Source of the DNA: Hydrogenophaga sp.
GTDB taxonomy: Bacteria; Pseudomonadota; Gammaproteobacteria; Burkholderiales; Burkholderiaceae_C
Length of the DNA stretch: 64,000 bases
Assembly: GCA_018993155.1 (NCBI GenBank)
Contig: JAGKSX010000003.1
Span: 1-64,000, forward strand
Direction: 5' to 3'
Shown here: positions 53,797 to 62,952 of the stretch, in pieces
Layout: every line of letters begins with the position of its first letter
Position numbering within the stretch: position 1 is the stretch's first letter
Notes under the pieces: model-generated
Database searches by the model: none
What the model was told of the DNA's origin: nothing
Seen by the model: only the letters and a program-made list of their open reading frames with translations
Translations under genes and position numbers: made by a program

Positions 53797-55044
53797 TCAG
53801 CGGCTGTGGGCGGGCGCGGCGGGACCTTCGAGGTGCCGCTGCAGGTCATCCAGCGTGGCGTGCAGCCGCGCGGCCAGGGTGGTGCGCGCCGGTGGGGTGC
53901 GCGCGGCACCCAGCAGGCGCCGCCGCGGGTCGCGCAGCGCGGCCAGGTCCAGCGTGACACCATGGCGCGCCAGCTGCGGCCCCAGCTCGGCCTGCCGGTC
54001 CAGCAGCATGCGGCGGGTCTGCTGGTAGGCGTGCTCCGCGATCTCGCGGCGCTGGCGGTAGCTGAAGGTGTTCGCGAAGAACAGCGTGGCGTCGCGCTGG
54101 TCGGGTTCGATCAGCACGATGTCGGTGCCGGGGTAGGCGCGCTCGTAGTGCTTGAGGCCCAGCGCCAGCCGCGAATGGATCATCGAGCGGAAGGTCTGGC
54201 TCATCACCGCGGGCAAGCCGCCCTCGACCAGCGACGGAATGCGCCGGCCGTCGTGCAGGCTGGGGTTGGTGTGGAAGGGCACCAGCGGGTTCAGGCACAC
54301 CAGCAGGTCGGTGCCTTCGTCCAGCGCCACGGTCGCGTGCAGCGTTTTCTTGAGCGCGCCGTCCACGTAGTGCTGGCCGCCGACCTCCACCGGCGGGAAC
54401 AGACCGGGCAGGGCCGCGCTGGCCTGGATGGCACGCGAGATCGGCACATGGTCCCAGCCCGGGCGGCCGAAGGGCGCGGCGTCGCCGGTGTCGAGCTGCG
54501 TGGCCACCAGGGTCAGGCGCGCGCGCAACTCGCGGAAGTCGTTGCTGCGCCCCGGCTGGCTGAACAGGCGCTGAATCTGCTGGTGGATGCCCTCGTTGTC
54601 GAGCACGCCGGTGGGCAGCGCCGCGCCCACGCGTTCGAGCGCGTGGGTGAAGGGCTTGCGGTGCACGCCCCAGGCCCACAAGGCACTGCCGATCAGGCGC
54701 GGCAGGCGCTGCAGCCGGTCACCGAACTCACCCCAGGCGGGCTTGAGCAACCAGGACGGGTCGAAGTTGTCGTCCCCCGGCCGGTCTTCGATGAAGGCCT
54801 CGCACAGCTGGCGCGGGCGAATGCCATTGGCCAGGCCGGCGGCGATGAACCCCCCGGCGGACACGCCGACGTAGTGCTCGCAGTCGTTGAGGTCCAGGCC
54901 CGGCAGGGTGTCGTCCAGCGCGCACAGCGCGCCGATTTCGTAGATCGCCCCGAGCGGCCCGCCACCGGCCAGGGCCAGGGCGATGCGGGGACGGCGCGAC
55001 TTCTGCGGGGCCGGTCGTTGGGAGGCTTTGCGGGACGTCGTCAT
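53797..55044 (-). CDS. Patatin-like phospholipase
   Basis: The 415-residue lipid hydrolase has the oxyanion-hole glycines LALAGGGPLGAIYE, nucleophile Ser62 in GVSAGG, and the dyad Asp in VDGALKK. A basic N-terminal stretch (TSRKASQRPAPQKSRRPR) precedes. Patatins release fatty acids from phospholipids or neutral lipids; in PHA-forming bacteria related enzymes sit near storage genes, as here beside the phasin. The C-terminus is Arg-rich. Confidence 0.88.
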   Translation of the reverse strand: MTTSRKASQRPAPQKSRRPRIALALAGGGPLGAIYEIGALCALDDTLPGLDLNDCEHYVGVSAGGFIAAGLANGIRPRQLCEAFIEDRPGDDNFDPSWLLKPAWGEFGDRLQRLPRLIGSALWAWGVHRKPFTHALERVGAALPTGVLDNEGIHQQIQRLFSQPGRSNDFRELRARLTLVATQLDTGDAAPFGRPGWDHVPISRAIQASAALPGLFPPVEVGGQHYVDGALKKTLHATVALDEGTDLLVCLNPLVPFHTNPSLHDGRRIPSLVEGGLPAVMSQTFRSMIHSRLALGLKHYERAYPGTDIVLIEPDQRDATLFFANTFSYRQRREIAEHAYQQTRRMLLDRQAELGPQLARHGVTLDLAALRDPRRRLLGAARTPPARTTLAARLHATLDDLQRHLEGPAAPAHSR

Positions 55045-55164
55045 GCGTTTGAGTGTAGACCGCGAAGCGCGGCGAAACTGCTGCGTTGCAGCATGCGGCG
55101 CGGACGCGAAAAGGGGGCGTCATGCGCCCCCTGGTTCACCGTGCCGTGGCCGGCCCGCATCGGG

Positions 55165-55695
55165 TCAGGCCGCTTTGCGCGGCGCCGTCTTGCGCGCGGC
55201 CGCCTTCTTGGCGGGCGCGGCCTTCTTCGCCGGGGCGGCCTTGCGCGCGGCGGTCTTCGCGGGGGCTTTGCCGCCCAGGCTTTGCACGTGGCGGTTCAGC
55301 GCGTCGATGCGCTCGATCAGCGCTTCGACATCGCGCGCCGAGGGCACGCCCAGCTTGTTCAGCGCCTTGGCCACGCGCTCTTCGAAGATGTTTTCCAGCT
55401 TGTCCCACTGGCCGGTGGCCTTGGACGAGATGTCGGCGGCCATGCTGCTCACGCGGTTGGTCGCTTCGGAAATGCGCTCCTCGGCCACGGCCTGCGTCTT
55501 GCGCTGGATGGACAGGCCTTCCTTCACGAGCGACTCGAAGGCCTTGCCGCCTTCTTCCTGCGCCTTGGAGAACGCACCCAGGCCGGCCAGCCAGATCTGC
55601 TGCGCGGAGTCCTTGATGGCGCCCGACAGCGGGGAGTTGAAGCCCGCGGCGGTGGGCTTGGCGGCGCTGCCGGCTTTCTGGATTTTCTTGACCAT
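55165..55695 (-). CDS. Phasin, PhaF/PhaI-type
   Basis: The 176-residue PHA-granule protein has an amphipathic phasin domain (IKDSAQQIWLAGLGAFSKAQEEGGKAFESLVKEG) and a C-terminal coiled-coil plus Lys-Ala-rich tail with AAPAKKAAPAKKAAARK repeats, like histone H1. PhaF-type tails bind DNA and help segregate granules. The ATG at 55695 follows GGAGCATCC. Another Lys/Ala-tailed PHA-system protein is encoded at 44255. Confidence 0.9.
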   Translation of the reverse strand: MVKKIQKAGSAAKPTAAGFNSPLSGAIKDSAQQIWLAGLGAFSKAQEEGGKAFESLVKEGLSIQRKTQAVAEERISEATNRVSSMAADISSKATGQWDKLENIFEERVAKALNKLGVPSARDVEALIERIDALNRHVQSLGGKAPAKTAARKAAPAKKAAPAKKAAARKTAPRKAA

Positions 55696-55908
55696 GGGGA
55701 TGCTCCTGGAGGGGTTGGAAAAACGGGGAGGGCGAACGGGCCGCCGCAACGATGGGCCAATGTACGGCCCGCGCGCCGGGCGTGTGTAGGGGCGCAAGAC
55801 TAAACCCCACACGGGTTTTTGCGGAAGGCGGGGGTGGGCTTCCTGGTCAAGAATGGCGGGCACACTGCGTCCCCCTTTTTCGATCCAACCCCTTCAGAGG
55901 AGAGCTTC

Positions 55909-57894
55909 ATGCATTACTTCGTCACCGGTGCCACCGGCTTCATTGGCAAACGCCTGGTGGCCAAGCTGCTGCAGCGCAAGGGCGCGGTGGTGCATTTCCT
56001 GATCCGTCAGGAGAGCGAAGGCAAGGTGGCGGGGCTGCGCGAGTACTGGGGTGTGGGCGCGTCGCGGGCGGTGCCGGTGTTCGGCGACTTGACGGCCAGG
56101 AAACTGGGCGTGTCGGCCGACGACGTGAAGGCGCTCAAGGGCCAGATCGACCACTTCTTCCACCTCGCCGCCGTGTACGACCTGGAGGCCGATGAGGAAA
56201 GCCAGATCGCCGTCAACGTCGACGGCACGCGCAACACGGTCGAGTTCGCCAAGGCCATCGGTGCAGGCCATTTCCACCATGTCTCGTCGATCGCGGCCGC
56301 CGGCCTGTACGAAGGCGTGTTCCGCGAGGACATGTTCGAGGAGGCCGAGAACGTCGACCACCCCTACTTCATGACCAAGCACGAGAGCGAGAAGATCGTG
56401 CGCAAGGAATGCAAGGTGCCGTGGAGCGTGTACCGGCCAGCCGCCGTGGTGGGCGACTCGCGCACCGGCGAGATGGACAAGATCGACGGGCCCTACTACT
56501 TCTTCAAGCTGATCCAGCGCATGCGCCAGATCCTGCCACCCTGGATGCCCAGCGTGGGCCTGGAGGGCGGGCGCATCAACATCGTGCCGGTCGACTTCGT
56601 GGTCGATTCGCTCGACCACATCGCCCACCAGAAGCGCGGCAGCGGCGCCTGCTTCCACCTGGTCGATCCCATGGGCTACCGCGTGGGCGACGTGCTCGAC
56701 ATCCTGAGCAAGGCCGCGCACGCGCCCAAGATGAACCTCTTCGTGAATGCCGCGCTGATGGGCTTCATTCCCAAGAGCGTGAAGAAGGGCTTGATGGCGC
56801 TCGCGCCGGTGCGCCGGGTCTACAAGGCCGTCATGCAGGACCTCGGGCTGCCCGAGGACATGATGACCTTCGTCAACTACCCCACGCGCTTCGACTGCCG
56901 CGAGACGCTGGCCGCGCTCAAGGGCAGCGGCATCGAGTGCCCCAACCTCAAGGACTACGCCTGGCGCCTGTGGGACTACTGGGAGCGCCATCTCGACCCC
57001 GACCTGCACATCGACCGCAGCCTCAAGGGCACGGTGGCGGGCAAGGTGGTGCTGGTCACTGGCGGCAGCTCGGGCATCGGCCTGGCGGCGGCGCACAAGT
57101 TCGCCGAGGCCGGTGCCGTGACCATCATCTGCGGGCGCGACCAGGACAAACTGGACGAGGCCTGCAAAGAAGCGAAAGACAAGGGCTACCAGTTCGTCGC
57201 CTACCCGGCCGACATCGCCGACATGGCCGACGCCGACCGCTTCGTGCAGTTGCTGATCCAGAACCACGGCGGCGTGGACTTCCTGATCAACAACGCGGGC
57301 CGCTCGATCCGCCGCGCCATCGAAGGCAGCTACGACCGCTTCCACGACTTCGAGCGCACCATGCAGCTCAATTACTTCGGCTGCCTGCGCGTGACCATGG
57401 GTTTCCTGCCGGGCATGGTGGCCAAGCGCAAGGGCCACGTGGTCAACATCAGCTCCATCGGCGTGCTCACCAACGCGCCGCGCTTTTCGGCCTACGTGGC
57501 CAGCAAGTCCGCGCTGGACGCCTGGACGCGCTGCGCCTCCAGCGAATTCGCCGACCAGGGCATCACCTTCACCACCATCAACATGCCGCTGGTGCGCACG
57601 CCCATGATCGCGCCGACCAAGATCTACCAGAACGTGCCCACGCTGGCCCCTGAAGAGGCTGCCGACATGATCGCGCAGGCCTGCATCTTCAAGCCGGTGC
57701 GCATCGCCACGCGCCTGGGCGTGACCGGCCAGGTGATGCACGCGCTGGTGCCGCGCGTGGCGCAGATCGTGATGAACACCAGCTTCCGCATGTTCCCGGA
57801 CTCGTCGGCGGCCAAGGGCGAGAAGGGTGCGAAGCCGCAGCTCTCGCCCGAGGCCGTGGCGATGCAGCAGATGATGCGCGGGATTCATTTCTGA
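55909..57894 (+). CDS. Two-domain short-chain dehydrogenase, AcrA1-like fatty acyl-CoA reductase candidate
   Basis: The 661-residue protein joins an N-terminal extended SDR domain (FVTGATGFIGKRLVAKLL, YFMTKHESEK with the Tyr-xxx-Lys pair) to a C-terminal classical SDR domain (VLVTGGSSGIGLAAA, LINNAGRS, SAYVASKSALD) starting near residue 378. This order matches mycobacterial AcrA1-type acyl-CoA reductases, which would supply fatty alcohols to the wax ester synthase at 42231. That role is inference. AGAGGAG precedes the ATG at 55909. It is divergent from the phasin gene. Confidence 0.85.
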   Translation: MHYFVTGATGFIGKRLVAKLLQRKGAVVHFLIRQESEGKVAGLREYWGVGASRAVPVFGDLTARKLGVSADDVKALKGQIDHFFHLAAVYDLEADEESQIAVNVDGTRNTVEFAKAIGAGHFHHVSSIAAAGLYEGVFREDMFEEAENVDHPYFMTKHESEKIVRKECKVPWSVYRPAAVVGDSRTGEMDKIDGPYYFFKLIQRMRQILPPWMPSVGLEGGRINIVPVDFVVDSLDHIAHQKRGSGACFHLVDPMGYRVGDVLDILSKAAHAPKMNLFVNAALMGFIPKSVKKGLMALAPVRRVYKAVMQDLGLPEDMMTFVNYPTRFDCRETLAALKGSGIECPNLKDYAWRLWDYWERHLDPDLHIDRSLKGTVAGKVVLVTGGSSGIGLAAAHKFAEAGAVTIICGRDQDKLDEACKEAKDKGYQFVAYPADIADMADADRFVQLLIQNHGGVDFLINNAGRSIRRAIEGSYDRFHDFERTMQLNYFGCLRVTMGFLPGMVAKRKGHVVNISSIGVLTNAPRFSAYVASKSALDAWTRCASSEFADQGITFTTINMPLVRTPMIAPTKIYQNVPTLAPEEAADMIAQACIFKPVRIATRLGVTGQVMHALVPRVAQIVMNTSFRMFPDSSAAKGEKGAKPQLSPEAVAMQQMMRGIHF

Positions 57895-57897
57895 GGC

Positions 57898-57977
57898 ACC
57901 CCCGCCGCGCTGCGCGCGACCCCCTTGCAGGGGGCAACGCCTGCGGCCCGGCAAAGCCGGTTCCGCGGCATTTCTGG
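57898..57977. repeat. Dispersed palindromic repeat copy
   Basis: CCCCCGCCGCGCTGCGCGCG, a CCCCCTTGCAGGGGG hairpin and CCCGGCAAAGCCGGTTCC repeat the block order of the copies at 878 and 42119. It begins four bases after the SDR stop codon and precedes argB. Confidence 0.8.
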
Positions 57978-58051
57978 ATAAGGGCGGGCACGCGGGTCGT
58001 GTCACGCGTCGGCCCTAGAATTTGGTTTTGCCCGTTTCCCCAGGAATCCGC

Positions 58052-58951
58052 ATGACCGAGCCCACCGACATCACCTCCATTGCACCGCGCGACAAGGCCG
58101 AGATCCTGGCGCAGGCGCTGCCGTACATCCGCAAGTACCACGGCAAGACCATGGTCATCAAGTACGGCGGCAATGCCATGACCGACCCGGCCCTGCAGCA
58201 GGATTTCGCCGAAGACGTGGTGCTGCTCAAGCTGGTCGGCATCAACCCGGTGGTGGTGCACGGCGGCGGCCCGCAGATCGAGACGCTGCTCAAGCGCCTG
58301 GGCAAGCAGGGCCAGTTCATCCAGGGCATGCGCGTGACCGACCCCGAGACCATGGAAGTGGTGGAATGGGTGCTGGCCGGCGAGGTGCAGCAGGACATCG
58401 TGGGCCTGATCAACCAGGCTGGCGGCAAGGCCGTGGGCCTGACCGGCCGCGACGGCGCCATGATCCGCGCGCGCAAGCTGCGCATGACCGACCAGAAGGA
58501 CCCGAACCTGGAGCACGACGTCGGCCAGGTGGGCGACATCGTCAGCATCGACCCGGCCGTGGTGAAGGCCCTGCAGGACGACCAGTTCATCCCCGTCGTC
58601 AGCCCGATCGGCTTCGGCGAGCAGAACGAGAGCTACAACATCAACGCCGACGTGGTGGCCGCCAAACTGGCCACCGTGCTGCAGGCCGAGAAGCTGCTCA
58701 TGCTCACCAACATCCGCGGCGTGCTCGACAAGGACATGCAGCTGCTCACCGAGCTCACGCCGCGCCAGATCGACGACCTGGTGGTCGACGGCACCATCTC
58801 CGGCGGCATGATCCCCAAGATCGCCGGCGCGCTGGACGCGGCCAAGAGCGGCGTCAACGCGGTGCACATCATTGACGGCCGCGTGCCCCACGCGCTGCTG
58901 CTGGAGGTGCTCGGCAACGAGCCTTTCGGCACCATGATCCGCTCCCACTGA
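58052..58951 (+). CDS. argB: Acetylglutamate kinase
   Basis: ArgB phosphorylates N-acetylglutamate in arginine synthesis. The 299-residue protein has the amino acid kinase motifs VIKYGGNAM near residue 36, [48 protein letters not shown] and GGMIPKI. The CAGGAA before the ATG at 58052 is a weak ribosome site. slmA follows after 94 bases, a neighbour pair seen in related genomes. Confidence 0.96.
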   Translation: MTEPTDITSIAPRDKAEILAQALPYIRKYHGKTMVIKYGGNAMTDPALQQDFAEDVVLLKLVGINPVVVHGGGPQIETLLKRLGKQGQFIQGMRVTDPETMEVVEWVLAGEVQQDIVGLINQAGGKAVGLTGRDGAMIRARKLRMTDQKDPNLEHDVGQVGDIVSIDPAVVKALQDDQFIPVVSPIGFGEQNESYNINADVVAAKLATVLQAEKLLMLTNIRGVLDKDMQLLTELTPRQIDDLVVDGTISGGMIPKIAGALDAAKSGVNAVHIIDGRVPHALLLEVLGNEPFGTMIRSH

Positions 58952-59045
58952 GGCGGTCACTCACTGTCTTTGGAGGGCCCAACGGCGTTGAGGAAAAGTC
59001 AAGTTGCTGTGCGAGAATGGCCCAAACCACACGGATCGCTCACCC

Positions 59046-59747
59046 ATGACATCCAACGCCCCTGAGTCCCCCTCCCCGGAAGACAAAGCCGCTGCCGCGC
59101 GCGAAGCCGCCGAGGCCATCGACGCGGCGGCCCATGCCGATGGGAACGGCGGGCGCAAGCGGCCCAAACCCGGCGAGCGCCGTGTGCAGATCCTCGAAGC
59201 CCTGGCCACCATGCTCCAGCAGCCAGGCGCCGAGCGCATCACCACCGCCGCCCTGGCGGCCAAGCTGGAGGTGAGCGAAGCCGCGCTGTACCGCCATTTC
59301 GCCAGCAAGGCCCAGATGTTCGAGGGCCTGATCGAGTTCATCGAACAGTCGGTGTTTGGCCTCATCAACCAGCTCGGCGAGCGCGAAGCCGACGCCAACG
59401 TGCGCTCGCGCAAGCTCGTCACCCTGCTGCTTCAATTCGGCGAAAAGAACCCCGGCATGACGCGCGTGATGGTCGGCGACGCGCTGGTGTTCGAGAACGA
59501 GCGCCTGCAGCAGCGCATGAACCTGTTCTTCGACAAGATCGAAGCCGCGCTGCGCCAGAACCTGCGCGAGACTTCGCTGGTGGCGGGAGCCGCCACGCCC
59601 ACGGTCGATGCCCAGGCCGATGCCTCGGTCATCACCGCCTTCTGTGTCGGGCGCCTGCAACGGTTCGCGCGCAGCGGCTTCAAACGCTCGCCGAGCGAAA
59701 GCCTGGAGCACAGCCTCGCGCTGCTGCTGCCCATCGTTCGCCACTGA
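59046..59747 (+). CDS. slmA: Nucleoid occlusion factor SlmA
   Basis: SlmA is a TetR-fold DNA-binding protein that blocks FtsZ ring assembly over the chromosome. The 233-residue protein has the helix-turn-helix RITTAALAAKLEVSEAALYRHFASKAQMFEGLIEFIE, which is characteristic of SlmA, followed by SVFGLINQLGE and ENERLQQRMNLFFDKIEAALRQ. The N-terminal 40 residues are an Ala/Glu-rich extension longer than in E. coli. It lies after argB; a hairpin follows its stop. Confidence 0.94.
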   Translation: MTSNAPESPSPEDKAAAAREAAEAIDAAAHADGNGGRKRPKPGERRVQILEALATMLQQPGAERITTAALAAKLEVSEAALYRHFASKAQMFEGLIEFIEQSVFGLINQLGEREADANVRSRKLVTLLLQFGEKNPGMTRVMVGDALVFENERLQQRMNLFFDKIEAALRQNLRETSLVAGAATPTVDAQADASVITAFCVGRLQRFARSGFKRSPSESLEHSLALLLPIVRH

Positions 59748-59756
59748 AACACGGCA

Positions 59757-59776
59757 TTTAGGGCGCGGCCCCTAAA
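59757..59776 (+). terminator. Hairpin just after slmA
   Basis: TTTAGGG and CCCTAAA pair across six bases, starting nine bases after the stop codon. No T-run follows, so it is a weak terminator. Confidence 0.5.
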
Positions 59777-59834
59777 CAAAGGTCACACAAAACGCCGGTG
59801 GTTTGCATCGGAGCCCGGTTTTGCGGTAAAAATA

Positions 59835-59872
59835 GAACGACCGTTCGTATTTATTCGGACGGTCGTTTTTTT
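59835..59872. promoter_or_regulatory. TetR-type operator combined with a terminator-like hairpin
   Basis: AACGACCGT and ACGGTCGTT form nine-base arms around 14 bases, followed by seven T, so it can end slmA transcription. The left arm is also part of the palindrome GAACG-AC-CGTTC, a typical TetR-family operator, 56 bases before the TetR gene start. It probably regulates the TetR gene and the beta-oxidation genes downstream; which role dominates cannot be decided by sequence. Confidence 0.6.
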
Positions 59873-59901
59873 CGAGCCCTCATCCAACCAGGACCGACCC
59901 C

Positions 59902-60609
59902 ATGAGCGTCACACCCACTGCCCGCCGCGCGCGCGCCGACGCCCCGGCCCACAAGCCCTTGCAGAAGGGCCAGCAGACCAAGGCCGCCATCGTCGATGCC
60001 GCGCTCGGCCTGGCCACGCAGATCGGCCTGGAGGGTCTGTCCATCGGCGCGCTGGCCGAGGTCATGCAGATGAGCAAGTCCGGCGTGTTCGCCCATTTCG
60101 GCTCGCGCGAGGAACTGCAGATCTCGGTGGTGCGCGAGTACCACACGCGTTTCGAGGACGAGGTGTTCTACCCCGCCATGGCCGCGCCGCGCGGGCTGCC
60201 GCGCCTGCGCAAGCTGTTCGACAACTGGATGAAGCGCACCTCGGTCGAGATCGATTCGGGTTGCATCTACATCAGCGGCGCGGTCGAGTTCGACGACCGG
60301 CCCGGCCCGGTGCGCGATGCGCTGGCCAGCTCGGTCAACACCTGGCTCTCGGCCATGCGCCGCGCGGTCGAGATCGCGATCGAGGAAGGCCACCTGGCGG
60401 CCGACACCGACGCGTCACAGATGGCGTTTGAGATCCACGCTCAGATCCTCGCGCTGCACTACGAAGCCCGCTTCCTGCGCAGCCCCGACTCGGTGCGCCG
60501 CGCGCTGCAGGCGTTCGAGGGCATCGTGGAGCGCTACAGCCACGCCCCCGGCGATGCCCCCGCGCGCGCCCGCAAATCCCCGGTTCCTGCGCGCAAGCCG
60601 CAGGGCTGA
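59902..60609 (+). CDS. TetR-family regulator of the adjacent acyl-CoA operon
   Basis: The 235-residue regulator has the helix-turn-helix AIVDAALGLATQIGLEGLSIGALAEVMQMSKSGVFAHFGSREELQ and a C-terminal domain with YHTRFEDEVFYPAM and CIYISGAVEFDDRPGPVRDAL, as in a group that often controls beta-oxidation genes in Burkholderiales. The acyl-CoA dehydrogenase gene follows 40 bases later on the same strand. The operator at 59835 suggests autoregulation. Its C-terminus is basic (RARKSPVPARKPQ). Confidence 0.9.
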   Translation: MSVTPTARRARADAPAHKPLQKGQQTKAAIVDAALGLATQIGLEGLSIGALAEVMQMSKSGVFAHFGSREELQISVVREYHTRFEDEVFYPAMAAPRGLPRLRKLFDNWMKRTSVEIDSGCIYISGAVEFDDRPGPVRDALASSVNTWLSAMRRAVEIAIEEGHLAADTDASQMAFEIHAQILALHYEARFLRSPDSVRRALQAFEGIVERYSHAPGDAPARARKSPVPARKPQG

Positions 60610-60649
60610 TCCCTTTCGCCTTTTCACAAACCCAGCACAGGAGTTCCTC

Positions 60650-62446
60650 ATGCCCGTTTACAACCCGCCCCTGCGAGACATGCAGTTTGTGATGCACGAA
60701 GTGCTCAAGGTCACCGACGACTTCAAGGCCATGCCCCAGCATGCCGAAATGGACGTGGACACCATCAACGCCGTGCTGGAAGAAGCCGGCAAGTTCGCCA
60801 CCCAGGTGATCTTTCCGCTCAACATCAGCGGCGACACCGAGGGCTGCACGCTCGACCAGAAGACGCACGAGGTCAAGACGCCCACGGGCTTCAAGGACGC
60901 GTACAAGACCTATGTGGAAGGCGGCTGGGCCGCGCTGTCGTGCGACCCCGCGTTCGGCGGGCAGGGCCTGCCGCTGGTGGTGAACCAGTGCTTCTACGAG
61001 ATGATGAACTCGGCCAACCAGGCCTGGACCATGTACCCCGGTCTCACGCACGGTGCCTACGCCGCGCTGCACACCTACGGCACCGACGAGCAGAAGAAGA
61101 CCTACCTGCCGAAGATGACCAGCGGCGAGTGGACCGGCACCATGTGCCTGACCGAACCGCATTGCGGCACCGACCTGGGCCTGATGCGCACCAAGGCCGA
61201 ACCCCAGGCCGACGGCACCTACAAGCTCACCGGCAACAAGATCTTCATCAGCGCCGGTGAACACGACATGGCCGAGAACATCATCCACCTGGTGCTGGCC
61301 CGCCTGCCCGACGCGCCCCCCGGCATCAAGGGCGTGAGCCTGTTCATCGTGCCCAAGTTCAACGTGAAGGCCGACGGCTCGCTCGGTGAGCGCAACGGCA
61401 TCTACTGCGGCGGCCTGGAACACAAGATGGGCATCCACGGCAACGCCACCGCGCAGATCGTGATCGACGGCGCCATCGGCACCCTGGTGGGCCAGCCCAA
61501 CAAGGGCATGCAGGCCATGTTCGTGATGATGAACGCGGCCCGCCTGGGCGTGGGCAACCAGTCGCTGGGCCTGACCGAGGTGGCCTACCAGAACGCGCTG
61601 GCCTACGCCAAGGACCGCATCCAGATGCGCTCGCTGACCGGCCCCAAGGCCAAGGACAAGCCGGCCGACCCCATCATCGTGCACCCCGACGTGCGCCGCA
61701 TGCTGCTCACCGCCAAGGCCTACGCCGAAGGCGGCCGCGCGCTGGCCATGTTCTGCTCGGTGCTGCTGGAGAAGGCGCACAACCACCCCGATGAGAAGGT
61801 GCGCAAGGACAGCGACGAGATGCTCTCGCTGCTGACCCCCATCACCAAGGCCTTCCTGACCGACAACGGCTACAACGCCGCCACGCAGTGCCAGCAGGTG
61901 TTCGGCGGCCACGGCTACATCAAGGAATGGGGCATGGAGCAGTTGGTGCGCGATGCCCGCATCAACATGATCTACGAAGGCACCAACACGATCCAGAGCC
62001 TGGATCTGCTGGGCCGCAAGGTGCTGGGCAACAACGGCGCCACGCTCAAGAAGTTCGGCAAGCTCGTGGGCGCGCTGGTGATGGAAGAAGGCGTCAACGA
62101 GAAGATGGCCGAGTTCATCAACCCGCTGGCGGTGCTGGGCGAGCAGATCACCAAGTTCACCACCGAGATCGGTTTCAAGGGCCTGCAGAACGCCGACGAA
62201 GTGGGCGCCGCCGCCGTGGACTACCTGCGCGTGGCCGGTCACCTGGTGTTCGGCTACTTCTGGGCCCGCATGGCGCAGGTCGCGCTGCGCGAGATCGCGG
62301 CCGGCAACACCGACCCGTTCTACACCGCCAAGCTGCAGACCGCGCGCTTCTACTTCGCCAAGCTGTTCCCCGAGACCGCGACGCTGATGCGCACCGCGCG
62401 CGCCGGCAGCAAGGTGCTGATGGACACCGACGCCGCGCTCGCGTAA
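60650..62446 (+). CDS. Acyl-CoA dehydrogenase, long form
   Basis: The 598-residue FAD enzyme makes the first double bond in acyl-CoA breakdown. Family features are TGTMCLTEPHCGTDLGLMRTKA, KIFISAGEHDM, GNATAQIVIDGAIGTLVGQPNKGMQAMF and the active-site Glu in MIYEGTNTIQSLDLLGRK, with QVFGGHGYIKEWGMEQLVRDARI before it. The length and extra C-terminal domain fit the FadE/DmdC-like group. CAGGAG precedes the ATG. It is the first structural gene after the TetR gene. Confidence 0.94.
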   Translation: MPVYNPPLRDMQFVMHEVLKVTDDFKAMPQHAEMDVDTINAVLEEAGKFATQVIFPLNISGDTEGCTLDQKTHEVKTPTGFKDAYKTYVEGGWAALSCDPAFGGQGLPLVVNQCFYEMMNSANQAWTMYPGLTHGAYAALHTYGTDEQKKTYLPKMTSGEWTGTMCLTEPHCGTDLGLMRTKAEPQADGTYKLTGNKIFISAGEHDMAENIIHLVLARLPDAPPGIKGVSLFIVPKFNVKADGSLGERNGIYCGGLEHKMGIHGNATAQIVIDGAIGTLVGQPNKGMQAMFVMMNAARLGVGNQSLGLTEVAYQNALAYAKDRIQMRSLTGPKAKDKPADPIIVHPDVRRMLLTAKAYAEGGRALAMFCSVLLEKAHNHPDEKVRKDSDEMLSLLTPITKAFLTDNGYNAATQCQQVFGGHGYIKEWGMEQLVRDARINMIYEGTNTIQSLDLLGRKVLGNNGATLKKFGKLVGALVMEEGVNEKMAEFINPLAVLGEQITKFTTEIGFKGLQNADEVGAAAVDYLRVAGHLVFGYFWARMAQVALREIAAGNTDPFYTAKLQTARFYFAKLFPETATLMRTARAGSKVLMDTDAALA

Positions 62447-62480
62447 ACCCGTCTTTTCCCACCACCACCAGGAGACTTCC

Positions 62481-62918
62481 ATGATCAAGACAACGCTGCT
62501 TGCTTCGCTTCTCGTTTTCGCCGGTCACGCGGTCGCGCAGATGTCGCCCGTCGGTCTGTGGAAAACGATCGACGACGACTCGAAGAAAGAGAAGTCCCTG
62601 GTGCGCATCAAGGAAAACAACGGCGTCTACAGCGGCACCATCGAGAAACTGCTGGACCCCAGCAGCAAGCAGGACGCGGTGTGCGACAAGTGCACCGACG
62701 AACGCAAGGACAAGCCCGTGCTGGGCATGACCATCCTGCGCAACCTGAAGCAGAGCGCCGACGACAAGACCGTCTACGACGGTGGCGACATCGTCGACCC
62801 GAACAACGGCAAGGTCTACCGCACGCGCCTCAAGCCGGTCGAAGACGGCAAGAAGCTGGAAATGCGCGGCTACATCGGCCCGTTCTACCGCACCCAGGTG
62901 TGGATCCGCGTCGAGTGA
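62481..62918 (+). CDS. DUF2147 secreted protein
   Basis: The 145-residue protein has a signal peptide ending near AVA (residues 17-19), then the DUF2147 beta-sandwich pattern: SPVGLWKTIDDDSKKEKSLVRI, NGVYSGTIEKLLDP, CDKCTDERKDKPVLGMTIL and RGYIGPFYRTQVWIR. It should be periplasmic. DUF2147 members are often found beside acyl-CoA genes in Burkholderiales; the reason is unknown. GGAG precedes the start. Confidence 0.9.
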   Translation: MIKTTLLASLLVFAGHAVAQMSPVGLWKTIDDDSKKEKSLVRIKENNGVYSGTIEKLLDPSSKQDAVCDKCTDERKDKPVLGMTILRNLKQSADDKTVYDGGDIVDPNNGKVYRTRLKPVEDGKKLEMRGYIGPFYRTQVWIRVE

Positions 62919-62952
62919 AGCCCGCGCGTCCGACCCCTTTCATGGAAAACCA

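Noticed and set aside
53041..55803. A 920-residue open frame on the plus strand over the TetR, patatin and phasin genes
   Set aside because: It lies antisense to three recognisable genes and shows no domain.
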